64,000 nt of DNA from Silvimonas amylolytica (GTDB lineage Bacteria; Pseudomonadota; Gammaproteobacteria; Burkholderiales; Chitinibacteraceae), in assembly GCF_014645555.1 (NCBI RefSeq), contig NZ_BMLY01000001.1, positions 1,181,427 through 1,245,426 of the forward strand, read 5' to 3'. Below, one piece after another: positions 1-8,962 of the stretch (position 1 is its first letter; every line of letters starts with the position of its first letter). The notes beneath the pieces are model-generated. The model did not search any database, was not told the DNA's origin, and saw only the letters and a list, made by a program, of their open reading frames with translations. A program made the translations under genes and the position numbers.

Positions 1-31
1 AGGCTCGCATAAGCGATGGACTTGTGTGAGA

Positions 32-108
32 TGGTGCGCCCGGAGCGATTCGAACGCCCGACCCTCTGGTTCGTAGCCAGATACTCTATCCAACTGAGCT
101 ACGGGCGC
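32..108 (-). tRNA. tRNA-Arg (ACG anticodon)
   Basis: The reverse strand folds as a full cloverleaf: acceptor GCGCCCG pairs with CGGGCGC, the T arm holds GTTCGAATC, and the anticodon loop CTACGAA gives anticodon ACG. The 3' CCA is encoded (32-34). It is the most downstream of three leftward tRNA genes. Confidence 0.96.
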
Positions 109-138
109 ACATAAACTTCACAACTGATACCACTATTA

Positions 139-166
139 TTTACTGCTACTACTTTACTGCTACTAC
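139..166. repeat. 14-bp tandem duplication in tRNA spacer
   Basis: TTTACTGCTACTAC occurs twice back to back (139-152 and 153-166) in the spacer between tRNA-Arg and tRNA-Glu. It is a perfect direct duplication and is probably replication slippage. Confidence 0.8.
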
Positions 167-183
167 AAACACCACTGGTGTAG

Positions 184-259
184 TGGCGTCCCCACGGGGA
201 TTCGAACCCCGGTTATCGCCGTGAAAGGGCGGTGTCCTAGGCCTCTAGACGATGGGGAC
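184..259 (-). tRNA. tRNA-Glu (TTC anticodon)
   Basis: The reverse strand begins GTCCCCATCGTCTAGAGG, typical of tRNA-Glu. The anticodon loop CTTTCAC reads TTC, the T loop is GTTCGAATC, and the gene ends in discriminator G plus an encoded CCA (184-186). Confidence 0.96.
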
Positions 260-271
260 GTCTAAACATTT

Positions 272-313
272 ATGCGGCTGCTCAAGAGTTACTGCATTCC
301 TGAGCAGCCGCAT
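272..313 (-). other. 13-bp hairpin between tRNA-Ala and tRNA-Glu
   Basis: ATGCGGCTGCTCA (272-284) and TGAGCAGCCGCAT (301-313) are perfect inverted copies around a 16-nt loop. No T run follows on either strand, so an intrinsic terminator is unlikely. Inference: a processing stem in a polycistronic tRNA precursor. Confidence 0.6.
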
Positions 314-318
314 CTGTT

Positions 319-394
<76 letters not shown>

Positions 395-465
395 GAAAGA
401 GATGCGCATTGTAGGTGACGATATGCTGCTTGTAAACCCCCAATGCGCATTTTCTTAAAAATTTA

Positions 466-1266
466 TTACCAGAGAGTCCACCACGAACCCGTCTTCCAGT
501 AGCTATCCTGCAATACGACGGTGTTGGGGTAGTTCTGCAGCAGCACACGCTTGGCGTCGTCACGCAGTTCTGTCAAACCCAGCTTGTCATAGGAACGCAC
601 CATGATGCCCAGCGCAGGCTCTACCATCTTGGTATTGCCAAAGTTTTCCACCAGACCCTTGCCGCGATTGGCGGCCGCCAGATAAGCGCCACGACGGTAG
701 TAATACTTGGCCACGAATAACTCATGGTTTGCCAGCGCACCCACCAGATATGCCATGCGGCTACGGGCATCTTCGGCATATTTGCTGTCCGGATAACGAT
801 CGACCAGTTCCTTGAACGAATCGAACGATTCACGTGCGGCTTTCGGATCACGCTCGGACATATCCTGCTTGGCCAGCGCCGACAGGAAACCTTGCGTCTC
901 GTTGAAGTTAACGAGCCCCTTCAGATACAGCGCATAGTCCATACTGGGGTGAGCCGGATACTGCTTCATGAAGCGATCCAGCGAAGCCAGTGCGGGTTGG
1001 GCATCCTGGTTCTTGTACTGGTTGTATGCCATTTCCAGCAAGGCTTGCTGGGCGAAGCGTCCATATGGATAGCGGGCTTCCAGCGCCTCGAACAACTTAG
1101 TGGAGCGATCCCAGTTATGGCTTGTTTGCTCGTTCTTGCCCTCGTTGTAGATCTTCTCTGCAGACCAGCCTTTAGTCTCGTCTTGCTCGTCTGCTGTGGA
1201 TGCACAACCGGCCAGCAACAAAGCAGCCACTGCGAATGCGGCGATTCGCGGTAAAATCTTGTTCAT
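466..1266 (-). CDS. bamD: Outer membrane assembly lipoprotein BamD
   Basis: 266 aa. BamD is the essential lipoprotein partner of BamA in the BAM complex, which inserts beta-barrel proteins into the outer membrane. A signal peptide of about 20 residues ends in the lipobox LLAGC. The rest is a run of TPR-like helical pairs typical of the YfiO family (for example RSTKLFEALEARYPYGRFA near residue 55), and the length is normal for the family. The start codon overlaps that of rluD on the other strand by two bases (CATG), so each promoter must lie inside the other gene. The bamD-rluD-pgeF arrangement is common in proteobacteria. Confidence 0.95.
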   Translation of the reverse strand: MNKILPRIAAFAVAALLLAGCASTADEQDETKGWSAEKIYNEGKNEQTSHNWDRSTKLFEALEARYPYGRFAQQALLEMAYNQYKNQDAQPALASLDRFMKQYPAHPSMDYALYLKGLVNFNETQGFLSALAKQDMSERDPKAARESFDSFKELVDRYPDSKYAEDARSRMAYLVGALANHELFVAKYYYRRGAYLAAANRGKGLVENFGNTKMVEPALGIMVRSYDKLGLTELRDDAKRVLLQNYPNTVVLQDSYWKTGSWWTLW

Positions 1267-2323
1267 GATGAATCCCGAATTAGAACCCGACGATTATAGC
1301 GATTTCGCGCAGCCGCGTATCCTGGCCGTACCTCAGGACTATGCAGGTTCCCGACTGGATGCCGCGCTGGCGCAATTGTTACCTGATTATTCACGCAACC
1401 GGCTGGCCGGCTGGGTGAAGGATGGCCTTGTCACCGTTGACGGTCAGCCTGCCACACCCAAGACCAAACTATGGGGCGGCGAGACGCTGTCTGTTGATAT
1501 CCAGCCCGATCCCGAAGAAGTCGCCTTCCAGCCGGAAAACATCGAACTGGACGTCATTTATGAAGACGACGCCATCCTTGTGATCGATAAACCGGCCGGG
1601 CTGGTCGTCCATCCCGGCAGCGGTAATTGGTCCGGCACCTTGCTCAACGGGTTGCTGCACCACTACCCAGAACTCAAAACCGTACCCAGAGCCGGCATCG
1701 TACACCGTCTGGACAAGGACACCAGTGGTCTGATGGTGGTGGCACGCACACTGGCGGCGCAAAACCACCTGGTCAAACAATTGCAGGCCCATACCGTCAA
1801 GCGCCATTATCTGGCGATAGCCCAGGGGCTGGTCAAGCGTGACGGTACGGTTGATGCGCCCATTGGCCGTCATCCCAAAGAGCGCACACGCATGGCAGTG
1901 GTGGGCACGGGCAAGCATGCCGTCACCCATTATCGCGTACTGGAGAAGTTCGACGGATTTACGCTGATTGAGTGCCGCCTTGAAACTGGCCGCACTCACC
2001 AGATTCGCGTACACATGTCACATCTGGGACATCCGCTGGCTGCAGACCCGGTCTATAGTGGCCGTGCCAAGCGACTGGAGCCCGAGATCATGCTGGCGCT
2101 TGAGGACTTCAGCCGCCAGGCGCTCCATGCACGCAAGCTCTCTTTGACACACCCGGCTACGGGCAAGGTGATGAGTTGGCGCTCGCCGATCCCGGTTGAT
2201 TTTGAATCGCTACTCAACGTCATGCGCGCTCAGGCAGGTCTGGACGAGACCTGGGATGAAGAGGAAGACTGGGGCGACGAGGATGACGATCACGATATGG
2301 AAGTCATCTATGTCAGAGACTAA
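1265..2323 (+). CDS. rluD: 23S rRNA pseudouridine synthase RluD
   Basis: 352 aa. RluD converts uridines 1911, 1915 and 1917 (E. coli numbering) in helix 69 of 23S rRNA to pseudouridine. An N-terminal S4 RNA-binding domain (about residues 15-75) is followed by the RluA-type catalytic domain with the motif HRLDKDTSG, whose Asp is the catalytic nucleophile. The C-terminus is very acidic (EEEDWGDEDDDHD), as is often seen in this family. I chose ATG 1265 over an upstream start at 1196, because the S4 domain begins shortly after 1265 and the upstream codons lie wholly inside bamD. The next gene, pgeF, starts before this stop codon. Confidence 0.95.
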   Translation: MMNPELEPDDYSDFAQPRILAVPQDYAGSRLDAALAQLLPDYSRNRLAGWVKDGLVTVDGQPATPKTKLWGGETLSVDIQPDPEEVAFQPENIELDVIYEDDAILVIDKPAGLVVHPGSGNWSGTLLNGLLHHYPELKTVPRAGIVHRLDKDTSGLMVVARTLAAQNHLVKQLQAHTVKRHYLAIAQGLVKRDGTVDAPIGRHPKERTRMAVVGTGKHAVTHYRVLEKFDGFTLIECRLETGRTHQIRVHMSHLGHPLAADPVYSGRAKRLEPEIMLALEDFSRQALHARKLSLTHPATGKVMSWRSPIPVDFESLLNVMRAQAGLDETWDEEEDWGDEDDDHDMEVIYVRD

Positions 2324-3047
2324 CGTCGCGCCGTATTTCCTGATGCCTGACTGGCCGGCACCGGCCAATGTCATGGCGTTGATGACCACGCGCCATGGTG
2401 GCGTGAGCAGTGCCCCCTGGGATGGTTTCAACCTGGGTACACATGTCGGCGATGACCCGTTGGACGTCGCAGAAAACCGCGCGATCCTGCGCCAGCATCT
2501 ACCCGCTGAACCCAAGTGGCTCAACCAGGTTCACGGTACAGTGGTCGCAACTGTTGGCGACTGCGATGCAGACGCCAGCATTAGCACTGCGCCTGATGAT
2601 GTCTGCGTCATCATGACTGCTGACTGCCTGCCTGTGCTGTTTTGTGATCGCGCGGGGACCGTTGTTGCTGCGGCACATGCCGGCTGGCGCGGACTGTGCC
2701 AGGGCGTGCTCGAGGCCACACTGGAAAGCATGCAACGCCCGGCGGAAGACATCATGGCCTGGTTGGGCCCTGCCATTGGCCCTGATCAGTTCGAAGTCGG
2801 TTCAGAAGTGCGCGATGCGTTCATGGCACACGACCCGCAAGCCGCCAGCGCCTTTAAACCCGGCGCCGACGAAGGCAAGTGGCTGGCCGATATCTATGCC
2901 CTGGCCGGTCAGCGGCTTGCCGCAGCGGGAATCGGCAGCATCCATGGCGGCGGCTTGTGCACTGTGAGCGATCGCCGCAACTTCTTTTCTTATCGGCGCG
3001 ACAAACAGACCGGCCGCATGGCGGCACTGATCTGGTTGACATCCTGA
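2310..3047 (+). CDS. pgeF: PgeF/YfiH family laccase-domain protein
   Basis: 245 aa. The YfiH (DUF152) family has been described as a peptidoglycan editing factor (PgeF) and, in relatives, as a purine nucleoside phosphorylase/adenosine deaminase or polyphenol oxidoreductase. Family signatures are visible: NQVHGT (metal His), TADCLPVLFCD (metal Cys), AAHAGWRG and RRNFFSYRRD near the C-terminus. ATG 2310 lies inside the last codons of rluD (14-bp overlap), implying translational coupling. The family is secure; the physiological substrate is not decided by sequence. Confidence 0.9.
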   Translation: MSETNVAPYFLMPDWPAPANVMALMTTRHGGVSSAPWDGFNLGTHVGDDPLDVAENRAILRQHLPAEPKWLNQVHGTVVATVGDCDADASISTAPDDVCVIMTADCLPVLFCDRAGTVVAAAHAGWRGLCQGVLEATLESMQRPAEDIMAWLGPAIGPDQFEVGSEVRDAFMAHDPQAASAFKPGADEGKWLADIYALAGQRLAAAGIGSIHGGGLCTVSDRRNFFSYRRDKQTGRMAALIWLTS

Positions 3048-3076
3048 CCCCCTTCCCCGGAACAAAGCGAATTTTC

Positions 3077-3265
3077 ATGTCTGGCACTACCACCGAAATT
3101 CAGCCCTGCCCGCGCTGTGGCGCTCATGCCGAAATCCGCAAAGCGGGTGCAAACCGTGTCTGGCTGGAATGCAGCAAATATGGGCGCAATGGCAATTGCA
3201 GCATGATCAGTACACCGCAACCCAATCGCAAAGAAGCGATTGCGGCCTGGAACAAGCTCAAATAA
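3077..3265 (+). CDS. Lar-like zinc ribbon protein
   Basis: 62 aa. It shows CPRCG near residue 10, a second Cys in LECS, a Cys in NGNCSM and the ending EAIAAWNKLK, the pattern of proteins annotated as Lar family restriction alleviation protein. Lar of phage-derived elements modulates type I restriction, but chromosomal members are mostly uncharacterised and no restriction system is visible here. The start at 3077 gives a protein beginning just before the Cys pair; the same frame upstream overlaps pgeF and is unlikely to be used. Confidence 0.7.
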   Translation: MSGTTTEIQPCPRCGAHAEIRKAGANRVWLECSKYGRNGNCSMISTPQPNRKEAIAAWNKLK

Positions 3266-3615
3266 TTGCCCTTCCCTGCTCAAGACTGGGCTGCGCCCAA
3301 AACGCGGCCCACTCTGAACATCAATACGACCATACCCCACCCGATCACCGCATTTTGATGCCCTGACTAAAGTGTGGTGTCTTCAAAGCAACAGGCCGCC
3401 AGCCGCCGTCGCCAGATGCGGGCCTGCCTGGGTTCGTCCTCCATCCATTGGCCGGAAAGCCCCGGATTTCATCTGGCCCCCGTGGTGCGGGATACGCCAA
3501 CCCCGGGCTGACCGGTATCGGAGCGTTGCCAGGCAGGAATTACCAGGAACAAGCGTTGGGATTATCGTCTGCCTGCCTTTACAATCTGCCGCAATCACAA
3601 CCATTTTCCAGCCCC
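3266..3615. other. Intergenic region before nlpD
   Basis: About 350 bp with no convincing gene on either strand. The frame of the downstream lipoprotein stays open back to 3448, but that stretch encodes Pro/Gly-rich residues without a signal peptide, so I treat it as leader. I see no clear terminator or promoter. Confidence 0.5.
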
Positions 3616-4299
3616 GTGACTTCACTACCTGCTTCTTTTCTCCGCCTGGCTATCGCCAGCATGCTTGCCATTCTCCTGGCCGCGTGTAGCAGCACACCTG
3701 ACGAACCTGTCGGCAGCGGTTATTACCGCGTGCAAAAAGGTGACACGCTCTACCGGATTGCCGTCAATAACGGCCAGAGCGTGAACAACCTGGCGCGCTG
3801 GAACAACCTTAAAGACACCACTGCGATTGAGGTCGGACAGGTTTTGCGCGTGAAGCCACCCGGCAGCAACCCGGCAGCCAGCAGCAAACCAGCCCCCTCC
3901 AGACCCGTGGCAACCCCAACCCCTGCACCCGCTGCGGCCCCCAAAATTGCCCTGATCTGGCCTGCCAAAGGGCCAGAACTGAAAACCGCCGCCACCCGCA
4001 ATAACGGGATCGATATTGGCGGCGATAAAGGCACAACCATCGTCGCCGCTGCCGCCGGCAAAGTGGTGTATGCCGGTGAAGGGATTCGTGGTTACGGCAA
4101 GTTGCTGGTGATCAAGCACAATCAGGACTATCTGACTGCCTATGCACACAATGACAATCTGCTGGTCGGTGAAGGTGACCAGGTGAGTCAAGGCCAGAAG
4201 ATCGCCACCATGGGCGATAGCGGCGCAGACCGCGTCATGCTGCATTTTGAGTTGCGCTACAAGGGTAAAGCGGTCGACCCGACCGACTTCCTGCCCTAA
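3616..4299 (+). CDS. nlpD: NlpD-like lipoprotein: LysM plus degenerate M23/LytM domain
   Basis: 227 aa from GTG 3616. A lipoprotein signal peptide ends in LLAACSS (lipobox), then comes a LysM peptidoglycan-binding domain (VQKGDTLYRIA to EVGQVLRVK, about residues 36-82), a Pro/Ala-rich linker, and a LytM domain (about 125-225). The LytM zinc site is broken: the HxGxD position reads NNGID and the HxH position reads MLH. Enzymatically dead LytM domains are known in E. coli EnvC and NlpD, which act by activating cell-wall amidases. Inferred role: amidase activation at the division site. It is not next to rpoS or surE, its common neighbours. I preferred GTG 3616 because it puts the signal peptide at the N-terminus. 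Confidence 0.85.
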   Translation: MTSLPASFLRLAIASMLAILLAACSSTPDEPVGSGYYRVQKGDTLYRIAVNNGQSVNNLARWNNLKDTTAIEVGQVLRVKPPGSNPAASSKPAPSRPVATPTPAPAAAPKIALIWPAKGPELKTAATRNNGIDIGGDKGTTIVAAAAGKVVYAGEGIRGYGKLLVIKHNQDYLTAYAHNDNLLVGEGDQVSQGQKIATMGDSGADRVMLHFELRYKGKAVDPTDFLP

Positions 4300-4310
4300 G
4301 TGGGGACAAC

Positions 4311-4341
4311 AAAAAAGGGCGGATTCTTCCGCCCTTTTTTA
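4311..4341. terminator. Bidirectional terminator, nlpD / purine permease
   Basis: AAAAAAGGGCGGA and TCCGCCCTTTTTT form a hairpin with an A run on one side and a T run on the other. It can end transcription of both convergent genes. Confidence 0.85.
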
Positions 4342-4370
4342 TCGCTGCAAATGCGCCATAACCATCAAGA

Positions 4371-5702
4371 TCAATGGCCACCGTCCATGATGAACTTGAT
4401 CAGAAAAAGCACAGCTACAACCAGTACGGGCAACCGGATCTCACGCCAGCGGCCGGTGCCTGCTTTCATCACGCAATACGCAATAAAGCCACCGGCAATA
4501 CCTTCTGTGATCGAGAAACAAAACGGCATCATCACTGCGGTGATGAAAGCGGGCACGCTCTCGGTCATATCGTCCCAGTTGATGCGCTTGAGTTCAGCCG
4601 TCATCAAGACGCCCACAAAAATCAACGCACCAGCGGCAGCGTAGGCCGGCACCATCGCGGCCAGGGGCGAGAAGAAGATCGCCAGCAAGAACAATACGCC
4701 CACGGCCACGGCGGTCAGCCCTGTGCGGCCACCGACGGACACGCCAGCCGAGCTTTCAATGTAGGTCGAGATCGCCGACGTACCCATAAACGCGCCAAGT
4801 ACAGAAGCCGTGCTATCTACCAGCAAGGCTTGCTTCATCCGTGGGAAACGACCACGTTCATCCGCAAGACCAGCTTTACCCGCCACACCAATCAAGGTGC
4901 CGGAAGAATCAAACAAACTGACCAGCATGAACGAGAAAATCACCGCGCCCATGCCCAGGCTGAATGAGTCCTTGATTGCGAGTTGGCCAAACACGTCACC
5001 AATGGCCGGGGGCAGCGAGGCCACGCCGTGGAACTTCACGTCACCAAACAGAAGACCCAGTGTGGTAGTGACCAGGATGGAAATCAGCACCGAAGCGTGA
5101 ATACCGCGTGCAGCCAGAATGGCGATGATGAAAAACCCCAGGGTACCCAGCACACACGGCAGCGAAGTCAGATTACCCACCGTGACCATGGTTGCCGGGC
5201 TGGCAACCACGATGCCTGCATTATGAAGACCCATCAGCGCAATCATCAGGCCAATACCGGCGCCAATCCCCGCGCGCAGCGCAAACGGAATGTTGGCGAT
5301 CAGCCAGTAACGCACACGCAAAATGGTCAGCAGAAAGAACCCGACCGCCCCCCAGAAAATAGCGCCCATACCCACTTGCCAGGACAGATGCTGACCACCA
5401 ACCACCACAAAGGCAAAAAACGCGTTCAGGCCCATGGCGGGCGCCAGCGCAATGGGCAGGTTAGCCACGAGCCCCATGCCGATGCTACCAATAGCGGCGA
5501 TCAGGCAGGTCACCACGAACACGGCCTGGGTATCCATGCCGGCGGCAGACAAAATCTGCGGATTCACGAAAATGATATACACCATCGTCAGAAAGGTAGT
5601 GGCACCGGCGATGAGTTCGGTGCGCACATCCGTGCCGTGTTCGCGCAGTTTGAATACACGTTCGAACAAGCCGCCGGACGCGGCGGAGTTGGTTTGCTGC
5701 AT
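4371..5702 (-). CDS. NCS2/AzgA-family purine permease
   Basis: 443 aa. A multi-spanning proton symporter for purine bases of the AzgA subfamily (adenine, guanine or hypoxanthine; E. coli GhxP and AdeP are relatives). The hydrophobic N-terminal segments carry TTFLTMVYIIFVNP and LPIALAPAMGLNAFFAF, both hallmark AzgA motifs. The length fits the family. I chose ATG 5702, since upstream in-frame codons add a basic segment unlike family members. It lies downstream of narL by 86 bp in the same direction, but no functional link is evident. Substrate specificity cannot be read from sequence. Confidence 0.88.
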   Translation of the reverse strand: MQQTNSAASGGLFERVFKLREHGTDVRTELIAGATTFLTMVYIIFVNPQILSAAGMDTQAVFVVTCLIAAIGSIGMGLVANLPIALAPAMGLNAFFAFVVVGGQHLSWQVGMGAIFWGAVGFFLLTILRVRYWLIANIPFALRAGIGAGIGLMIALMGLHNAGIVVASPATMVTVGNLTSLPCVLGTLGFFIIAILAARGIHASVLISILVTTTLGLLFGDVKFHGVASLPPAIGDVFGQLAIKDSFSLGMGAVIFSFMLVSLFDSSGTLIGVAGKAGLADERGRFPRMKQALLVDSTASVLGAFMGTSAISTYIESSAGVSVGGRTGLTAVAVGVLFLLAIFFSPLAAMVPAYAAAGALIFVGVLMTAELKRINWDDMTESVPAFITAVMMPFCFSITEGIAGGFIAYCVMKAGTGRWREIRLPVLVVAVLFLIKFIMDGGH

Positions 5703-5788
5703 GAGGTGTTCCGGTTTCGTTTCTGTTTTTAAAAGGCGTGCGCAATATACGCGGGCGTTCACCTGGCGTGGCCGTTTTCGTACCAATG

Positions 5789-6463
5789 TCAGGACAAATG
5801 GTTGCCCTCACTGGCGCCCAGGCCGTGTTCAACGGCATACACTGCGGCCTGCACCCGACTGGAAAGCCCAAGTTTCTTGAGGATGTTCTGCACATGAATC
5901 TTGACCGTGCTTTCAGCCAGATCCAGCCGGCGCGCAATGACTTTGTTGGCCTCGCCCAATGCCAGATAGCCCAGTATTTCCCGCTCACGTGGCGTGAGTT
6001 TGTCTTCTTCACGCGGCACCGGTGGTGTAGTGCTGGCCACGCGAAACTGCTGTACCAGCTTGGCCGTCATCGGCTCTGCCACCACGGCCTCACCAGCGCA
6101 GGCACGGTGGATTGCGTTGACGAGATAATCAGCATCAATATTCTTGAGCAAATAACCCCGTGCACCAGCCCTCAAGGCGGTAGCGAGGTCATCAGCATCT
6201 TCGGAGACCGTCAGCATCAAGACCGCCAGCGTGGGCGCATCTTGCAGCATCAGGCTTAACGCTTCGACGCCAGACAACCCTGGCATGTTGAGGTCCAGCA
6301 GCACGACATCCGGCTTGAGTGCATGTGCCAGTTTGACGGCTTCGGCACCATCCGCGGCCTCGCCCACCACTTCAAAATCAGGCTGACGGCCCAGCAGCAA
6401 ACGGATGCCGCTGCGAAACAGCGTGTGATCGTCAACCAGCAATACGCGAACTGGCTCAGACAT
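5789..6463 (-). CDS. narL: Nitrate/nitrite response regulator NarL
   Basis: 224 aa. An N-terminal receiver domain has the acidic pocket DD at 11-12, phospho-acceptor Asp57 in LLDLNMPG, and a C-terminal LuxR-type helix-turn-helix (about 155-215, with LTPREREILGYLALGEANK). Its start overlaps the end of narX by 8 bp, so sensor and regulator are translationally coupled. Inferred role: phosphorylated by NarX on nitrate or nitrite, it binds near nar promoters. The gene is distinguished from generic LuxR regulators by its partner and by sitting at the end of a nar operon. Confidence 0.9.
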   Translation of the reverse strand: MSEPVRVLLVDDHTLFRSGIRLLLGRQPDFEVVGEAADGAEAVKLAHALKPDVVLLDLNMPGLSGVEALSLMLQDAPTLAVLMLTVSEDADDLATALRAGARGYLLKNIDADYLVNAIHRACAGEAVVAEPMTAKLVQQFRVASTTPPVPREEDKLTPREREILGYLALGEANKVIARRLDLAESTVKIHVQNILKKLGLSSRVQAAVYAVEHGLGASEGNHLS

Positions 6464-8429
6464 TGGCGCCCTCTCCCTGGGTTACTACGGCGCGCTGCAT
6501 GGTCAGCACCACGCTCACACCTTTATCGTTAATGAGATCCAGCTGCGCGCCCAGGCGCTCGGCCCGCTCACGCATGATATTCAAGCCCACGTGGCGCTCG
6601 GCACGACGCGCCATTTCCACCTCGTCAAAACCACGCCCGTTGTCGCGGATCATCAACTCCAGCGGGGTGTCGTTGTGTAGCGTGACCTCGACCAGCGTCG
6701 CCTGCGAATGCTTGCGCACGTTAGAAAGCGCCTCTTGCAGGATAAACAACAGTTGCAATTGTTGATCTGCCAATAGGGGTCGGCCCTGGCCTGTCAGTTT
6801 GAGCGAGGTAGCAATACCGGTCTGTTTGCGGAATTTATCAATCACCGTCTGCATGGAACCCGGTAGATCCCCTTCCTGCAAACGGGTCCTGAAATTCAGC
6901 AGCAACTCGCGCACGTCTTCATAGCTTTCCGTCACCCCGGCCCGCAACAGGGGGACGATCTCTTGCGCCTCACTGGTGGCATTACGCTTGAGCGAGTCAT
7001 CCAGCATTTGCACTTGCAAGTTCAAAAAGCTCAGGCCCTGAGCAATGCTGTCATGCAAACCTTGCGCCATCAGGTTGCGCTCTTCCGACACGGCCAGCTC
7101 TTTGTCTCGCGCAGCCAGACGCAGATTATCCAGCGCAATGCCCAGATGTTGCCCCAGGGTGGTCAGCAATTGGGTTTCTCGCTCCGACACCACGCGTTTG
7201 TCGGCGAAGTGCAATGTAATCACGCCAAGATGATTGTCCCCTGCGCTGATCGGGAAGGCGCTGACTTGCTGGAAACCGGCTTCGGCACAGATGGATGAGG
7301 CCTGCCCCGGGTGCGGGAGCATCTGCACGATCACCACTTCGCCCTTACGCGCTGGCGCGCAATGACAGCCTTCATGTCGCCGGCAGATTTCTGCTTCTTG
7401 CAGTGATTCTGGCAGACCAACACTCGTCATCAACCAGGCCGACTGCTTCAGCGGGTCAATCACGCGCACGCTACCGGCATCGGCGCCAAACCAGGCAAGC
7501 AATCGCTCAAGCACGCCCTGACACAGGTTTTGCGATGTCTGAGGGCGATTCACGAATGCCACGACGTCATATAGCAGCGAGAGCTCGCCGTTTTGAGCGT
7601 TCAATTCCGCAGTTTTTTCTTCCACGCGCAGCGCCAGCGACCCATAAGCTTCTTCTAGCCGATCCGCCATGCGGTTAAAGCTATGCTGAACCTCGCCAAA
7701 CTCATCGCGCGACTCTACGGGCAAACGCACAGTGAAATCTTTTTCGGTCATGCGCGAGATGCCACCGCGCAGCCGTTCCAGTGGCCGGAATATCAGCAGG
7801 AACATCAGATAGATCTGCCCAAATGCACCCGCCACCGCCATGGCAACGAGGAACATCTGGGAAGACCGCAACCATAAGGTACGGCGGGTATTGAGTTGCT
7901 CAATGGATAGCACCAGATCATTGATACGATCGACAAACTGGTCAGCATCTGTGCGGAAAGCCTGCCAGTCTTGCAGCGGCTGGCCCGCCTCCACAGGCAA
8001 GAACCAATGGCGACTCAAGCGCGCATAGTCTTGTTCAATTTCAGCAAAGCGCTGACGTACCGCAGGGGTATCGGGCAGGTACAGCGGACGGCCGGGATCG
8101 CCTTTGCGCAAAAGTTCAAGGGTCTGGCGGAAGTCTGAATCTTCTGCCCGCAATCGGGTATTGAGCTGCGGGTCACGCGTACTGGCGTAGTGCTCCAGCG
8201 TCAGGGCCATGCGGTAGGTGCGCATGCGCAGACTACCCGCGGCGTTAATGGCAGCACCGCTTCCTTCCAGTTGCCAGGACAGGTACAGCGTGATGCCAAT
8301 CGCCAGCAGGCCGACCGCCAGCGTGGCCAGCAGCAGCGCCAGCACCCGCATCGATAACTGGCGGTTCAATGGCAAGCGCAAGGCGCCTGATGCAAGGACT
8401 GGTTTCGTGTCCGGCACGGTTGCTCTCAC
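6456..8429 (-). CDS. narX: Nitrate/nitrite sensor histidine kinase NarX
   Basis: 657 aa, inner membrane. One transmembrane helix near residues 28-50, a periplasmic four-helix sensor with the P-box-like nitrate-binding sequence NAAGSLRMRTYRMA (about 61-74), a second membrane helix near 195-215, HAMP (ending DEFGEVQHSFNRMADRL), a GAF-like module with a Cys cluster (CRRHEGCHCAPA), a HisKA_3 dimerisation domain with LHDSIAQGLSF (phospho-His), and a HATPase domain with DNGRGFDE. This domain order is that of NarX/NarQ. The start is a GTG 23 bp after mobB without a clear ribosome-binding site, so the exact N-terminus is uncertain. Confidence 0.92.
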   Translation of the reverse strand: MRATVPDTKPVLASGALRLPLNRQLSMRVLALLLATLAVGLLAIGITLYLSWQLEGSGAAINAAGSLRMRTYRMALTLEHYASTRDPQLNTRLRAEDSDFRQTLELLRKGDPGRPLYLPDTPAVRQRFAEIEQDYARLSRHWFLPVEAGQPLQDWQAFRTDADQFVDRINDLVLSIEQLNTRRTLWLRSSQMFLVAMAVAGAFGQIYLMFLLIFRPLERLRGGISRMTEKDFTVRLPVESRDEFGEVQHSFNRMADRLEEAYGSLALRVEEKTAELNAQNGELSLLYDVVAFVNRPQTSQNLCQGVLERLLAWFGADAGSVRVIDPLKQSAWLMTSVGLPESLQEAEICRRHEGCHCAPARKGEVVIVQMLPHPGQASSICAEAGFQQVSAFPISAGDNHLGVITLHFADKRVVSERETQLLTTLGQHLGIALDNLRLAARDKELAVSEERNLMAQGLHDSIAQGLSFLNLQVQMLDDSLKRNATSEAQEIVPLLRAGVTESYEDVRELLLNFRTRLQEGDLPGSMQTVIDKFRKQTGIATSLKLTGQGRPLLADQQLQLLFILQEALSNVRKHSQATLVEVTLHNDTPLELMIRDNGRGFDEVEMARRAERHVGLNIMRERAERLGAQLDLINDKGVSVVLTMQRAVVTQGEGANV

Positions 8430-8452
8430 TGTGCGTACCGGCCTTGCCGGTG

Positions 8453-8962
8453 TTATCCGATATCCTGGGCCGATTGCAGAATAAAGTCGGCAATGGCGTC
8501 CAGGTCGTCCAGCCCGAAGCGGGCCAGATCATGAGACTGGGGGGCGGCGTCATCACTCACGAACGCAATGATGGCTGGGTCATCCAGAAAACGTGGCGGC
8601 TTGCCATTCGCACTACGCCAGACTTCCAGCTTGGGAAATGGATGCTGCCGAAAGCCTTCGATCAACGTCAGATCAGCCGGAGCCAGCCGGCTCAGTTGCG
8701 CATGGATGTCTGGTTCTGGCGCATCTCGCAGTTCATGGAAGATCGCGTAACGATAAGGCGACACCACCATAACCTCTGCCGCACCAGCAGCACGAAAGCG
8801 CGCACTGTCTTTGTCGGGCGGTTCCAGCATGATGTCATGGTGAGAGTGCTTGATGGCGTTAATGCTGACGCCACGGGCAGTGAATATGCCAATCAGTTTT
8901 TCGAGCAAGGTTGTCTTGCCGCTGCCAGAACTACCGACAAGACCAAAAACGCGTCGGGTCAT
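8453..8962 (-). CDS. mobB: Molybdopterin-guanine dinucleotide biosynthesis protein MobB
   Basis: 169 aa. A small P-loop GTP-binding protein thought to support MobA in attaching GMP to molybdopterin, giving the MGD cofactor of nitrate reductase. Walker A is [14 protein letters not shown] near residues 10-23; the sequences NAIKHSHHD and [17 protein letters not shown] are typical of MobB. ATG 8962 shares its A with the TGA of moaA (TGATG), so the two are translationally coupled. mobA is not in the window. Position between moaA and narX ties cofactor supply to nitrate respiration. Confidence 0.93.
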   Translation of the reverse strand: MTRRVFGLVGSSGSGKTTLLEKLIGIFTARGVSINAIKHSHHDIMLEPPDKDSARFRAAGAAEVMVVSPYRYAIFHELRDAPEPDIHAQLSRLAPADLTLIEGFRQHPFPKLEVWRSANGKPPRFLDDPAIIAFVSDDAAPQSHDLARFGLDDLDAIADFILQSAQDIG

